64,000 bases of DNA from Atopsyche davidsoni (Eukaryota > Arthropoda > Insecta > Trichoptera > Hydrobiosidae). The DNA lies in assembly GCA_022113835.1 (NCBI GenBank), contig JAILWY010000010.1, positions 11,228,501-11,292,500 on the forward strand. The letters are read 5' to 3'. The position numbers and the translations under genes were made by a program. Positions 51,805 to 61,201 of the stretch are shown piece by piece. The first letter of the stretch is position 1. Each line of letters begins with the position of its first letter. The notes under the pieces are model-generated. The model was not told the DNA's origin. It did not search any database and worked only from the letters and a program-made list of their open reading frames with translations.

Positions 51805-53866
51805 GAATATTGGCATATACGAGTCATCCACCTAGTTCACCGGATACTGCGAGCGCCCTCACGAGTCCACTTGCGCCGATCGAGTCAGCAAAATTCTAAA
51901 TGACTTCGTGGCTCCGACGAAAATAAACATATAACTGAGTATTTCAGAAAAATCATCATATAAACTTTTTACTACTAGTTTTGTCGTGATTATAAATTCA
52001 TTACGCAAGGTGATATGTCACTGAACACCATATATATATATATATAAATATTTAAAATATTTAAATATTTAAAAATTGGTAAGTTAGCAGTTGTAAAAAG
52101 TTTAATGGGATAGTAGGGCCTATCCTACTCTACCCATACGAGTACAATCGGGGCATTTTTATGGAAAAATAAATAAATTACGAATGCTATGATTTCATTT
52201 AATTGATGTAATCAAGTTATAATTGGATTATAATTCAAGAATTCATAAATATCGCTTGTTTTTATCCGGTTAAGTTTATCAGAAATTATTAAAGCAATAA
52301 CTTTGCTTATTCTGCCGTAATTCTACGAATAATATTATTTTTCAACAATTTTTACTGCTATATTAAGTTTTATTTAACGATAATTTAATAATAAGCATTA
52401 GCAAAACAGAGCGACGCAGTAGCTCCACGGAAAAGAGCCCCGGGTCACGTTAGCCGTTGAGGTATAAGAATCTGAAACATTTTTATAAAACGTTAATAAC
52501 TTGCGTAATAATGTTGGTTTATAAGAACAGTCGGTTACTTTGGTCGATTTTTTAACTCGTTTAATACATATTTTTTGTAAATTTAATTCAAACCAACTAA
52601 CTAATCAATTTATTTAATTTATTTTTTCCCTGTGCCGAGATTGCGGATGCCCGAGCCCTCGCCTGGCAACAGAGTAGTGCAAAGCATGCCTGGAGTAACG
52701 AGTGATCGATATGCCAAAGAGAGATGCTCACATCGTACTCACTAAATATTTTTATTTATTTTCAAACTTATTTTTAATAAATACGTGAATATATTTTTAT
52801 TTATACATTTTTCAAGAGAATTATTTCATTTTAAAGGAATCCGGAGTTTCAAACTGGCCTGGTAGAGTATAGTTATACTATCGACCAACCCAAGCGTTTT
52901 TTGCTAACAATCTCTTGGGAACTGTATTCATTCTCAAGAACAGTCAAATTGATTTTGCCTTACTTTTTCCACTGATATATCTATTACACGTTCATGTTTT
53001 AAGTGTCGTAATTTTATCAAATAAAACTTAAATTAGGGAGCATTGATTCTAGCTGATCGTTTTGGCCGGCGAGATGCACTCTTCGCGGCGCAGACACGAG
53101 AAGGGGGCCCCCTCCCAGGGCGCCGCGCTCCGCGGGGGCTCAGACACGATCCCTTTAGAAATTGAAACAAACTGCCTTTCCTTAGATTGTGCGTAACACC
53201 GCGAAATCTCACTTGCTCCGTTCAACCTCCCCCCCCGCGACCCTCTTCTCGCCCCCCCCGCACCGCACAGTACGGCACTGGGAAACCTGCATAAGAGTTT
53301 TTCGAGTTGCCTGAAAATCGTTATACAAAATAATAAATTATCTTACTATAAAAGTTACTTTACGATATGTTTGAGCGTGAGAAAACCTTAGTGTTTCAAA
53401 AAATGTAAAGTCTGATTACTTATATTTTTATGTATAAAGAGTATTGCAATGCTGTTGCGCGGTAGACCTATTTGGTTTTTTTTATTCTATTTTTATGGGT
53501 GCTTTCCTTGATTTTTCACAAAAATATTGATTTAGGATTTGTGCAATATTATAAATATGCTTGAAAGATGATCTGTGACTTCTTTCTGAGAATTAAATGT
53601 TAATTTCTTGTCAGCCAACCACCCCCCGTCAAGCCGCGTGCGGAAGCTTTCACACCACAGACGACGCGGAATAACGCCAAAGCAGCCTAAACACGTACGA
53701 CACAACATACAACCAAACAATTATTATACAATAGTTTCCTTTTATTTCGGGTGTTTTTTATATTTTTTTCGAAGTTAACACCACAAAAAAAGGTACTTTG
53801 GGTATTCACAGTTCTGTTTTCGATTGTGTCGCAACGTGGGTAATCAACTTTAAGCTGCTTTCAGAC

Positions 53867-54000
53867 GTCGCGACACACCCGACAATTGATTTGTAATTAG
53901 CTAATGACGTCCCTTTTTGAGTGTTCTTTGCCTAAGCAAATAACACAAAAAGGGCGCTAATGGCTAGCTATCGTTGGTTGACGGTCGTGTTGCAATGTGT
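53867..54000. mobile_element. Foldback MITE, family A copy 3
   Basis: Palindromic element whose left arm (CGACACACCCGACAATTGAT...) pairs imperfectly with the right (...GGTTGACGGTCGTGTTGC). The centre has CCCTTTTTGAGTG/CACAAAAAGGG around TTTGCCTAAGCAAA, matching copy 2. It is more diverged than copies 1 and 2. Confidence 0.6.
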
Positions 54001-55341
54001 GACGGTTGCTTGAAAAACTGAGACACCCTACCCAGCTGTCATGTTCTCAATGGCCTCCGGTCGGTTTAGAAGATTTAGCTATTTATTTATGTAAAATAAC
54101 TTTGCGCCAAATACTTTCAAATGTAAATCTCCCTGGTCCTTTTTTATAATAGTATTTCAAGTTATTCATTGTCTAAAGTTACAATCAAAAGAACATTCAC
54201 AAAATTAATTGTACACCTGGAAATGTTGTAAAATAAAACTCAACTCGATTAATACTATTTTGTTAAACTATAATAAACGTAGAATTTGAATGTCTTTAAA
54301 ATAAAATAAAAACTAAAAGTTAAAGACCTATTTATTAAAATATATTACAATTTAAATATAAGGACTATGGCATATTATTTACAAAATGACAAACGAGGGT
54401 TGTTTATTTGAAAAAAGCACTCATTTTATTTGATGATTTTATTCAATGCTTAATAACACTTTAGTTCATATTCATTGAATTGTCCAAAAATCAGCATAAT
54501 TTCATTCAATGAAATATTTATCAATACTTTTCACAATTATGTTTTTTATCAGATACGAAAAGGCAACAAAGAGTATGGAAAATTAAATATACCTTCAAAT
54601 CATCACAAAATTTAAAAGATTAAAAATTATGTTAAAAATGGTTTTATATTAGGCACATTTGCACGTATAATTCAATTAGATATAAAATAGAGTTTCTTGA
54701 AGTTTCTTGAGCCGGGCCCCCATGCCGCGGCGCGCCACGAGGCCGCAACTTTCGACGCGTCGTCGAATTTTTGAGCAGGGGTGGTCCGAACGCACCCTTG
54801 GGCCTAGTACCTGCATGTTTCATGACGATACCCCTTAGGAGGAGGAGGGAGGGGCAGGGACAACTGGGAGAGCGACAAGCGCGGACAAAACCGTTTCTTG
54901 AAACCATACCATTTATTCTGTCTCTTATTTTTAATTATTATTATATAATATACACAAATTTTACAAATATTTATAAATGATTATACCAATCTGTTAATTA
55001 TAAGCACTCTTAATCATATATCTACAGATTTACCTCATGTTTTCATAAAACACCAAAACTCTCAGGTGAAGTCTGTTGTCGAGTAGCAACATTTCAAAAA
55101 CCACCTAGCAATGATTAGTGAATTTAAAAAATAAAGGGCAATTAAATTCCGAATAGATAAGCTATATATAACTTCTTGATATTTAGTCATGCGTTTTTTA
55201 TTATAATTTGTAATAAATAACGATATGACATGAACTGTTTAAAGAAATATTTAAGTGTCTAAAAGTGTTACCTCAAGAAAAATTTATCTAATCGCAGATA
55301 GGTTTTTGTAATCAGCGTTTAAGTTTAAAGTTCATCTTTAT

Positions 55342-55380
55342 GTTCCGACGTTTCGACTCTATTAATAGAGTCATCTTCAA
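55342..55380 (-). repeat. Hammerhead-like motif repeat, copy 3
   Basis: On the minus strand: TTGAAGA, then 19 bases that include the perfect palindrome GACTCTATTAATAGAGTC, then GAAACGTCGGAAC. It has the best stem of the four copies. Confidence 0.65.
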
Positions 55381-55617
55381 TAATCTTTTTTTTTAAATTA
55401 TCATGAGTTTCGGGGCTACATCTCAAATTACCGGACGCGGACTAGCGAACAGTCAAAATTCCGAATTCAGTAAAAAAAAAACCCCCAATTTGATTTCTGA
55501 ATCATTTGATACCTGTAAGTATTGCTTTAAAGGTAAATTTTAAAAAGTTAATGCCAAGTAAGAATAAAAAGCGACCTATTATTGTCTTGTCCTTAGGTAT
55601 CGGCTTATTCTTGATCA

Positions 55618-55655
55618 TTGATGATGATAACAGTAATAGAGCCGAAACGTGGGAA
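55618..55655 (+). repeat. Hammerhead-like motif repeat, copy 4
   Basis: TTGATGA, 19 bases, GAAACGTGGGAA. The intervening bases no longer form a good stem. Confidence 0.5.
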
Positions 55656-55741
55656 AAATAACTTTTGTTTTTAGCGGAAACTTATTGTTGAATAGCAACG
55701 CTACTAATACTGCCTAGAAGTGAATAGTATATAAGTAAAGT

Positions 55742-55900
55742 GCCATTTAATAGTAAATAACATAATTTTAAAATAAAGTTTCATCTAGCGGTGAGTAGTA
55801 AAACTATAGAATATAAATTGCCATGTAGTATTGAATATAATAAAGTGCCATCTAGTAGAAGATTGATAAACTTTATGGTATAATGACATCTATTGACGCT
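55742..55900 (+). repeat. Degenerate minisatellite of GCCATCTAG blocks
   Basis: The word (A)TAAAGTGCCATCTAGTAG recurs in decayed form at about 55,742, 55,780, 55,820, 55,847 and 55,885. Spacing is mostly 38-40 bases, with one step of 27. The core GCC(A)TCTAG(T/C)(A/G)G resembles the insect CTCF motif GCGCCMYCTRSTGG; binding is not shown. Confidence 0.5.
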
Positions 55901-55986
55901 TTTTTTCATGTTTGACGAATTTACAAAGTTATAAAGTGAACAAGTTATAAGAGTTTTTATAGATGTCACCAGCCTTTTAACACACT

Positions 55987-56207
55987 AAAGGCGGGACGGG
56001 TACCAATACCCGTTTCGCGGACTGCTTCCTAAAGGCGGGGCGGGTACAAATACCCGCTACGTGGACTGCTACCTAAAGGCGGGGCGGGTACCAGTACCCG
56101 ATTCGCGGACTGCTACCTAAAGGCGGGGCGGGTACCAGTACCCGCTTCGCGGACTGCTACCTAAAGGCAGGGCAGGTACTGAAATACCCGCTTCGTGAGC
56201 TATCTTA
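55987..56207. repeat. 44-bp tandem array, each unit a palindrome
   Basis: Five tandem units begin at 55,987, 56,031, 56,075, 56,119 and 56,163. Four are exactly 44 bases and the fifth is degenerate. Each has AAAGGCGGGGC, then a palindrome of the form GCGGGTACCAGTACCCGC, then TTCGCGGACTGCTACCT. The GC content is far above the surrounding DNA. A partial inverted echo (TTCGCGAAGCAGGTATCTG) follows at about 56,214-56,232. Confidence 0.9.
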
Positions 56208-56232
56208 TCAACAGTTCGCGAAGCAGGTATCT

Positions 56233-58520
56233 GTACATTTTTTTAATGTGTTTACTCTAAAAGCAGCATTTTACTCTTTAGGTTTACAGCTCGTAATGTT
56301 TGTTTAGACTCGGCAACGTTACTTCTTTAACATTTGTTTATATAATAAAGATTAGGAACTATACATTTCGGCTTTGTTATTGTTTACATGCAATCACTCA
56401 TAATTCAAATGTATAGAGGGTTTTATAAAATACCTCACCAAAACAAGTATGAAACTTTAAATTGTGTGCAAAATAAATTATTGACAGACTCTTACCTCTT
56501 CTGTTTTTATTAGATTATAACTAAACAATCATAACAATATCATAAAAAGATGTTATTAATTTCTTTTATGATCAAAAATCTAACAAAAATTATAACAAAA
56601 ATCTCATAATTAACTCGGAGTTGCAAAACGGAAAAAAAATCAAAGTATGCAAATCAAGGAGTGTATAGACTAGATTTCGCACGCGCGATTTTACGCGAAT
56701 TTTGCCCGCTACACATATCAGTTTATTCAATTTGGTTACCCGCCTAAAGTATGTAAAGCTTCACAAACTATGAGCATTTAGATTTTGTAGTTCATATATT
56801 TGCTTATAGGTGGCGTTTTCAGTGCCTCGGATTAAGGCCAAAAATATTTATTACCCATATATATATACATATACGTCAAGACTTGTTTTTAATATTGTCT
56901 TCTATATTTTCATGGTCATTGTCAACCTTTTTAGGCATTTCCAAGATCTGATGAATCATCGCTTGGATTTAAAAAAAATGCGATGAATTTTTATAAATAT
57001 TTAACTCAATCTCAAGTCGACAAATTAAGCTTACCTTTAAAATCTATGTTTCCAATACGTACAATTATTTTTCTAATCTTATAAGTGCCTTTTTTAATAA
57101 GATATTAATCACAAGCTGCGTAATGTTTTTCTATTTAAAAAAAACTCTCCGTATTATTGATTTTATCGTTGGGAGGCTCGGGTATTAAACATTTTTAATT
57201 ATGTAATAAGTAATTTGTGAACAAATGTGACATTAATGTGATGGAATTTTATAAGAACATGTTTTTTATTAACTTTAATACTAAAATATAGAATCACATT
57301 ATGCGTGTTGCTACTCTTGAAAAGGTGCGTGTGTAATTTTGCTTTTTAATTATGAAGGGCACGAAGTTCGTAAGAATTAAATATTTTTAAAATTATTTTA
57401 TATTATACAAATACAGTTTTACAGATCCAAAGCAGTCACATTTATTATCGCTCGTCGGGCCTTACGGTTCACAGAACGAGCGCGAGTCGGACAAACGAGC
57501 ATAGGTTTTTATACGGACAAATCACGGAAAATCTCATCGGACAGAGTGGAATATACATTGAACCCGAAATCTATTTTTTCTTTGTATAATTTTGAATCCG
57601 AATCAAAACACTCGAGGTGACTTCACACAATATAATTAATCGGATTGCAATTATCGGAAAACTGATCAGAATCAACGAAATTATGGTATGAATTTTATTT
57701 GCAGTTTTGGCCGAAAAATGATAAGAATTGTGATATTTTATAAGCTGAAGGCCAAACAACCCTTGGCCCTTTGCACGTGGTGCCGATGGGCACTCAAAAA
57801 AACCTATTCATTAATTCAAATTTTAGGCTTAATTTTTTTTAGTTTTGGACAACCTTATTAAATTACAATTAATATGAAAAATCGAAAAATCCTTAAGTGT
57901 CATGACCGAATGATCAAAGGCACTCGAAAAATTCTGCTTGATGGTATTTTTGGTGTAGGTTATCTGATTAAGCTGTAATGTTAAAAATTACAAGGGATGA
58001 ATTTGTTTAATTTTTTTAATTGATACCTTATTCATTTATATACAATACACTATATGTTGGTTATTCACTTTTGTCCTTTTCCCAAATTCTTTAAAGAGTT
58101 ATTGTAATGCTTTATTGAATTTTTGCGTTTTCCGTAATCCATGTCACGGAGCTTCGGAGTCAAGTCCGTGATTGTTTTATTCTTATTGTCATGTTTGATA
58201 TTAGTTACATTACGATAATATGTGTGTTGTTTATTTGACAAGGCTTTTCTTTTATTGTAAAACGGTTTTACTCTTTTTGTAATATAACATGCCGATTTTA
58301 TCCAAACTTTTGATCACTTTCTCTAATTTTTTATAGTAATAATATTTACGCCGACTGTAATTATCGGATACACTTCGGTTCCTTTAGTTCCGATATTTTT
58401 TTATTAAAATTTGACTCAAATCGTATCCAGATCTTGATTTATTTGATGCTTCATTGTTACTGTTATTCCCACAATGAATCTTTCATAAAGTGTTGTGATT
58501 TTTTTGGGAATTTTTTGATG
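56233..58520. other. AT-rich region upstream of promoter B
   Basis: No gene or named repeat is seen. A short GC-richer stretch at 57,450-57,530 has no frame. The rest is AT-rich, with homopolymer runs. Confidence 0.5.
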
Positions 58521-58533
58521 TTCTGACCCTTTC

Positions 58534-58971
58534 GTGTCATCACGATTTTGGGCATGGTTAGACGTCCAGTGCCGTATTGTGGCGTGGAGGTTTGATTTGC
58601 TCCGAGTGGGTTTGTTGTCCGGGCGGCTTCGTCTGCCTCGGCCTGAAGATGGGCAGGCGGCAGTGTTTGAACCGCGCGGGGCGCGGTTGGCAGGCCTGCG
58701 GGGAAGCGGGGCGAGCGGGCGTGCGGGGCGTGCGGGGCGTCGAGGCGTGCGGGGCGTGCGGGGCGTGCGGGGCGTCGAGGCGTGCGGGGCGTGCGGGGCG
58801 TGCGCCCAGCGGCCCGAAGTGCGCCGCTGGCCGGGCCGCAGCGGCGAGTCGCCCGGAGGACACTGCGTCGGCTGCTCGCGTGCGCTGTACTACTCTGCGA
58901 TCGCTCGTCGAACCTGAAGCCTAGTGATACATTATTTTGTGAAATTTATCAGTGAAAACTATAACCGAAAG
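58534..58971 (+). promoter_or_regulatory. CpG-rich promoter and 5' untranslated exon B
   Basis: A sharp CpG-rich block (58,560-58,920) in AT-rich DNA, followed by an initiator-like TCAGTG near 58,949 and a strong donor AAAG|GTAAGT ending at 58,971. The exon could splice to the acceptor at 59,851-59,852. Overlapping GC-rich frames on both strands (over 100 codons, Arg/Gly/Ala or Pro-rich) follow from the tandem GTGCGGGGC units and are not convincing proteins. Confidence 0.45.
58718..58805 (+). repeat. GTGCGGGGC minisatellite
   Basis: Nine-base units GTGCGGGGC in tandem, interrupted twice by the 8-base variant GTCGAGGC, giving a higher-order pattern. It lies inside the CpG-rich promoter block. 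Confidence 0.85.
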
Positions 58972-59852
58972 GTAAGTGTCACGAAATTACTTAATCCTTA
59001 TGACCACTAGAATTACTTTGAGAAATGGATGGATCCCATTTGGTACTTTTACGGTTGGTATAAATAGATTGATTTTTCCGCGAATGACTCGCGGAACACG
59101 ACTTTATTTATATGTAATGCTTTTCTAATTTGATTAACGATTTTTTTAAGTTGAATTATTGATTTATGTATATGTGATTAGTAGCATGTATCGTTATATT
59201 TTTTCTTCTCTGTTTTGATGCGTAGAATTATTTTTTAAATAATAATATTTAAAATTATTTCTACGAACTTTACTAGCACTTTTGCCTGACTAATTTTTTT
59301 CACAAATATATAAAATATTACAATGACACACACTTTTACGAGCGAGAACATTTCGAGTGCTTAACAAGTGGCACTTTCAGAGAGAACTCCGGACTTTTTC
59401 AATTAATATTGTATTTTTACAATTACGATTAATTTATTGGCTGTTAAAATAACTTTATGACATATTTTTTATTGATTAAGATGGAATAAAACATAAGAGT
59501 TATATGTGAAGTGAAATATATAAATAATATACTTCACGTGCTACTATATACCTATAGGTATCAAATTATAAGTAAACCTTAAATGTATTTTCATATGAAA
59601 TTCTGAATAGTTAAAGCTGTGTGAATATGATAATGTTATATCTTCACTATAAATGTAATAGAAAACTATTAATTGGGTATTAAATAACTCGCGGAACGCG
59701 CATAACGTGTCCCCTCGCCACCGAATGCACCGCACCAATTCGACATCACTCTACACACCGCACACTGCATGAGCATGATTTGCCATTCCTCGAGGCAAGA
59801 GCTTAATGTATTGAGAATCTATTGCACATATGATTTTTCCACCTCGCATTAG

Positions 59853-60103
59853 CATATTTATTTTTATTTCTGTTGCGTGGGCATGCCCGGGGGCACCATC
59901 GGCGGCTCTTACACCTCCCTGGAGCATGTGTATCGGGGCACCACGCTGCCGCACCCCAAGATGGGGGGCGGCGGCGTGCTGGACTCCATAAAGCGAGCCT
60001 TCTCCATACCCGGCCTGCACCCCCACCACGCCAGCGCGGGTTCCGACCCCCTCATCGAGAGCGCGGACTGCGGCCTGGCGGATGCCGCCGTCATCGTCAG
60101 CAG
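59853..60103 (+). CDS. Candidate first coding exon B of unknown gene
   Basis: An acceptor (ttccacctcgcattag, 59,851-59,852) opens the exon, with the start ATG at 59,883. The frame also continues open upstream to the acceptor. It reads MPGGTIGGSYTSLEHVYRG, then GVLDSIKRAFSIPGLHPHH and ESADCGLADAAVIVS, and ends in phase 2 at CAG|GTAAAG. GC is high and codon use is coding-like against an AT-rich background. The peptide is Gly/Pro/His-rich and polar, like a disordered cytoplasmic N-terminus. I cannot name the family. It is downstream of CpG promoter B and joins in phase to 61,106. Confidence 0.65.
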
Positions 60104-61105
60104 GTAAAGCCGCCGGGTGCGCCCGTCTCTCTCCTACTTCTCGCTTCGGCTCCCTCGTCTTTCTCACCCATCTCCTCGACACGGCCGACTGTTCCGCACT
60201 TTGTTTGTGAGTAGTTAGCGAGTCTGTGATAAGATGCTAGCCCGAAGGTATTGTACACCCTTTCAAAGACGTAATGCACATCTTGCTGTATGGTAACGCT
60301 TCAGTAGACGTAGCTCGTGTACTCGTATCTTTAAAAACTCACGGAATTTTCTCTATGCAAAAATGACCACATCGCCTTATTGCAACTAAAAGAATTGTAC
60401 TTATTTAATATTAGTTTTATCGCTAACGAATGGTATTTGGAGGTTTTAGAACTTTTTCTCCAAAAATTGAGATCGTATGGATAATGTGTGTCTCTCACTT
60501 TGACATAATGGCGTGGCTTTTGATGTCTGATAAGAAAAACCTTACATGATTTGCCATATTTACTGTGCGTTATCTAAATTATACGATAATATTGTAGTAA
60601 TGCTACATAAATAGTTTTACATTAACAAAAAAGCAGTCATCAAACTGTGGTGGTGATGTACGATTAAAAAACGAACTGAGTTTTTAAAGTTTTGTATACA
60701 GCAAGCTTTAACTAGTTAATAATTCTCTTGTAGTTTATTAATATTTACATGTTTAATTTGTACATTGTGTAAACGAAAAAAGTCACCTATTGCAAAGCAG
60801 TGGACTGCTATGTGTAGAGTATTGATCTTTTATCTGTTTCAGTGGGTAACGCAAAGTTTTTTGTTGAACAGTTCCCTTATTGCATAAGCACCTTGGAAAA
60901 TAATCAAATCATAGAGGTATCTGCATTGTACCCGGTAGAGTTGTGCTAAACTTCTTTTTGGGGAGTTTCAACCTTAGGATATTACTTTTCCTGAGTCTCG
61001 CGGATCCGATAATGATTATCGTCGACATCGAAATAGCTGTAGATACGTGCTTTCATGGCTAGGCAGTTGGTAGCATATCACGTAGAATTTGGTTTCTTGT
61101 TGCAG
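60104..61105 (+). other. Intron of unknown gene
   Basis: Intron between coding exon B and the shared exon, GT-AG ends. AT-rich with no repeats I can name. Confidence 0.5.
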
Positions 61106-61201
61106 TGCCAGCGTAGGCGTTCCAGCTATTTCGACGATAGCAAATACTAACAGGGCTTCTAACATGCCGACCACAGTTGCAGAAGAAGCAGCCCTTCTGG
61201 G
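61106..61201 (+). CDS. Shared second coding exon of unknown gene
   Basis: A 96-base exon between acceptor tttcttgttgcag and donor GTGAGTAAG. Entering in phase 2 it reads SASVGVPAISTIANTNRASN then MPTTVAEEAALLG, open throughout, and leaves in phase 2. Both candidate first exons (ending 50,319 and 60,103) match this phase, so it is probably common to two transcripts. Because 96 is divisible by three it could also be a cassette exon. No further exon is supportable before the right edge. Confidence 0.6.

Larger units (their letters stand above)
50675..55072. other. Noncoding region with microsatellites
   Basis: No gene is supportable. GC-rich islets lie at about 51,000-51,310, 52,620-52,690, 53,060-53,160, 53,215-53,280 and 54,710-54,870. 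A (TA)n microsatellite runs through about 51,757-51,803 and a shorter one near 52,030-52,046. The foldback MITE at 53.9 kb is listed separately. Confidence 0.5.
55073..55980. repeat. Composite repeat with two opposed motif copies
   Basis: Similar blocks (GTAGCAACATTT.. at about 55,083 and ATAGCAACGCTA.. at about 55,692) flank an inner segment that holds two copies of the hammerhead-like motif in opposite orientation: 55,342-55,380 (minus) and 55,618-55,655 (plus). From 55,742 the sequence turns into a degenerate tandem array of a GCCATCTAG word. The symmetric layout suggests the remains of one mobile element, type uncertain. Confidence 0.45.

Noticed and set aside
58558..58863. Pro/Arg/Ala-rich 101-codon minus-strand frame (and plus-strand twins)
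   Set aside because: Repetitive translation produced by the GTGCGGGGC minisatellite; all frames are open because of GC content.
59751..60182. 143-codon minus-strand frame over exon B
   Set aside because: Shadow of the plus-strand exon. The plus strand has acceptor, ATG and donor in register with the next exon.
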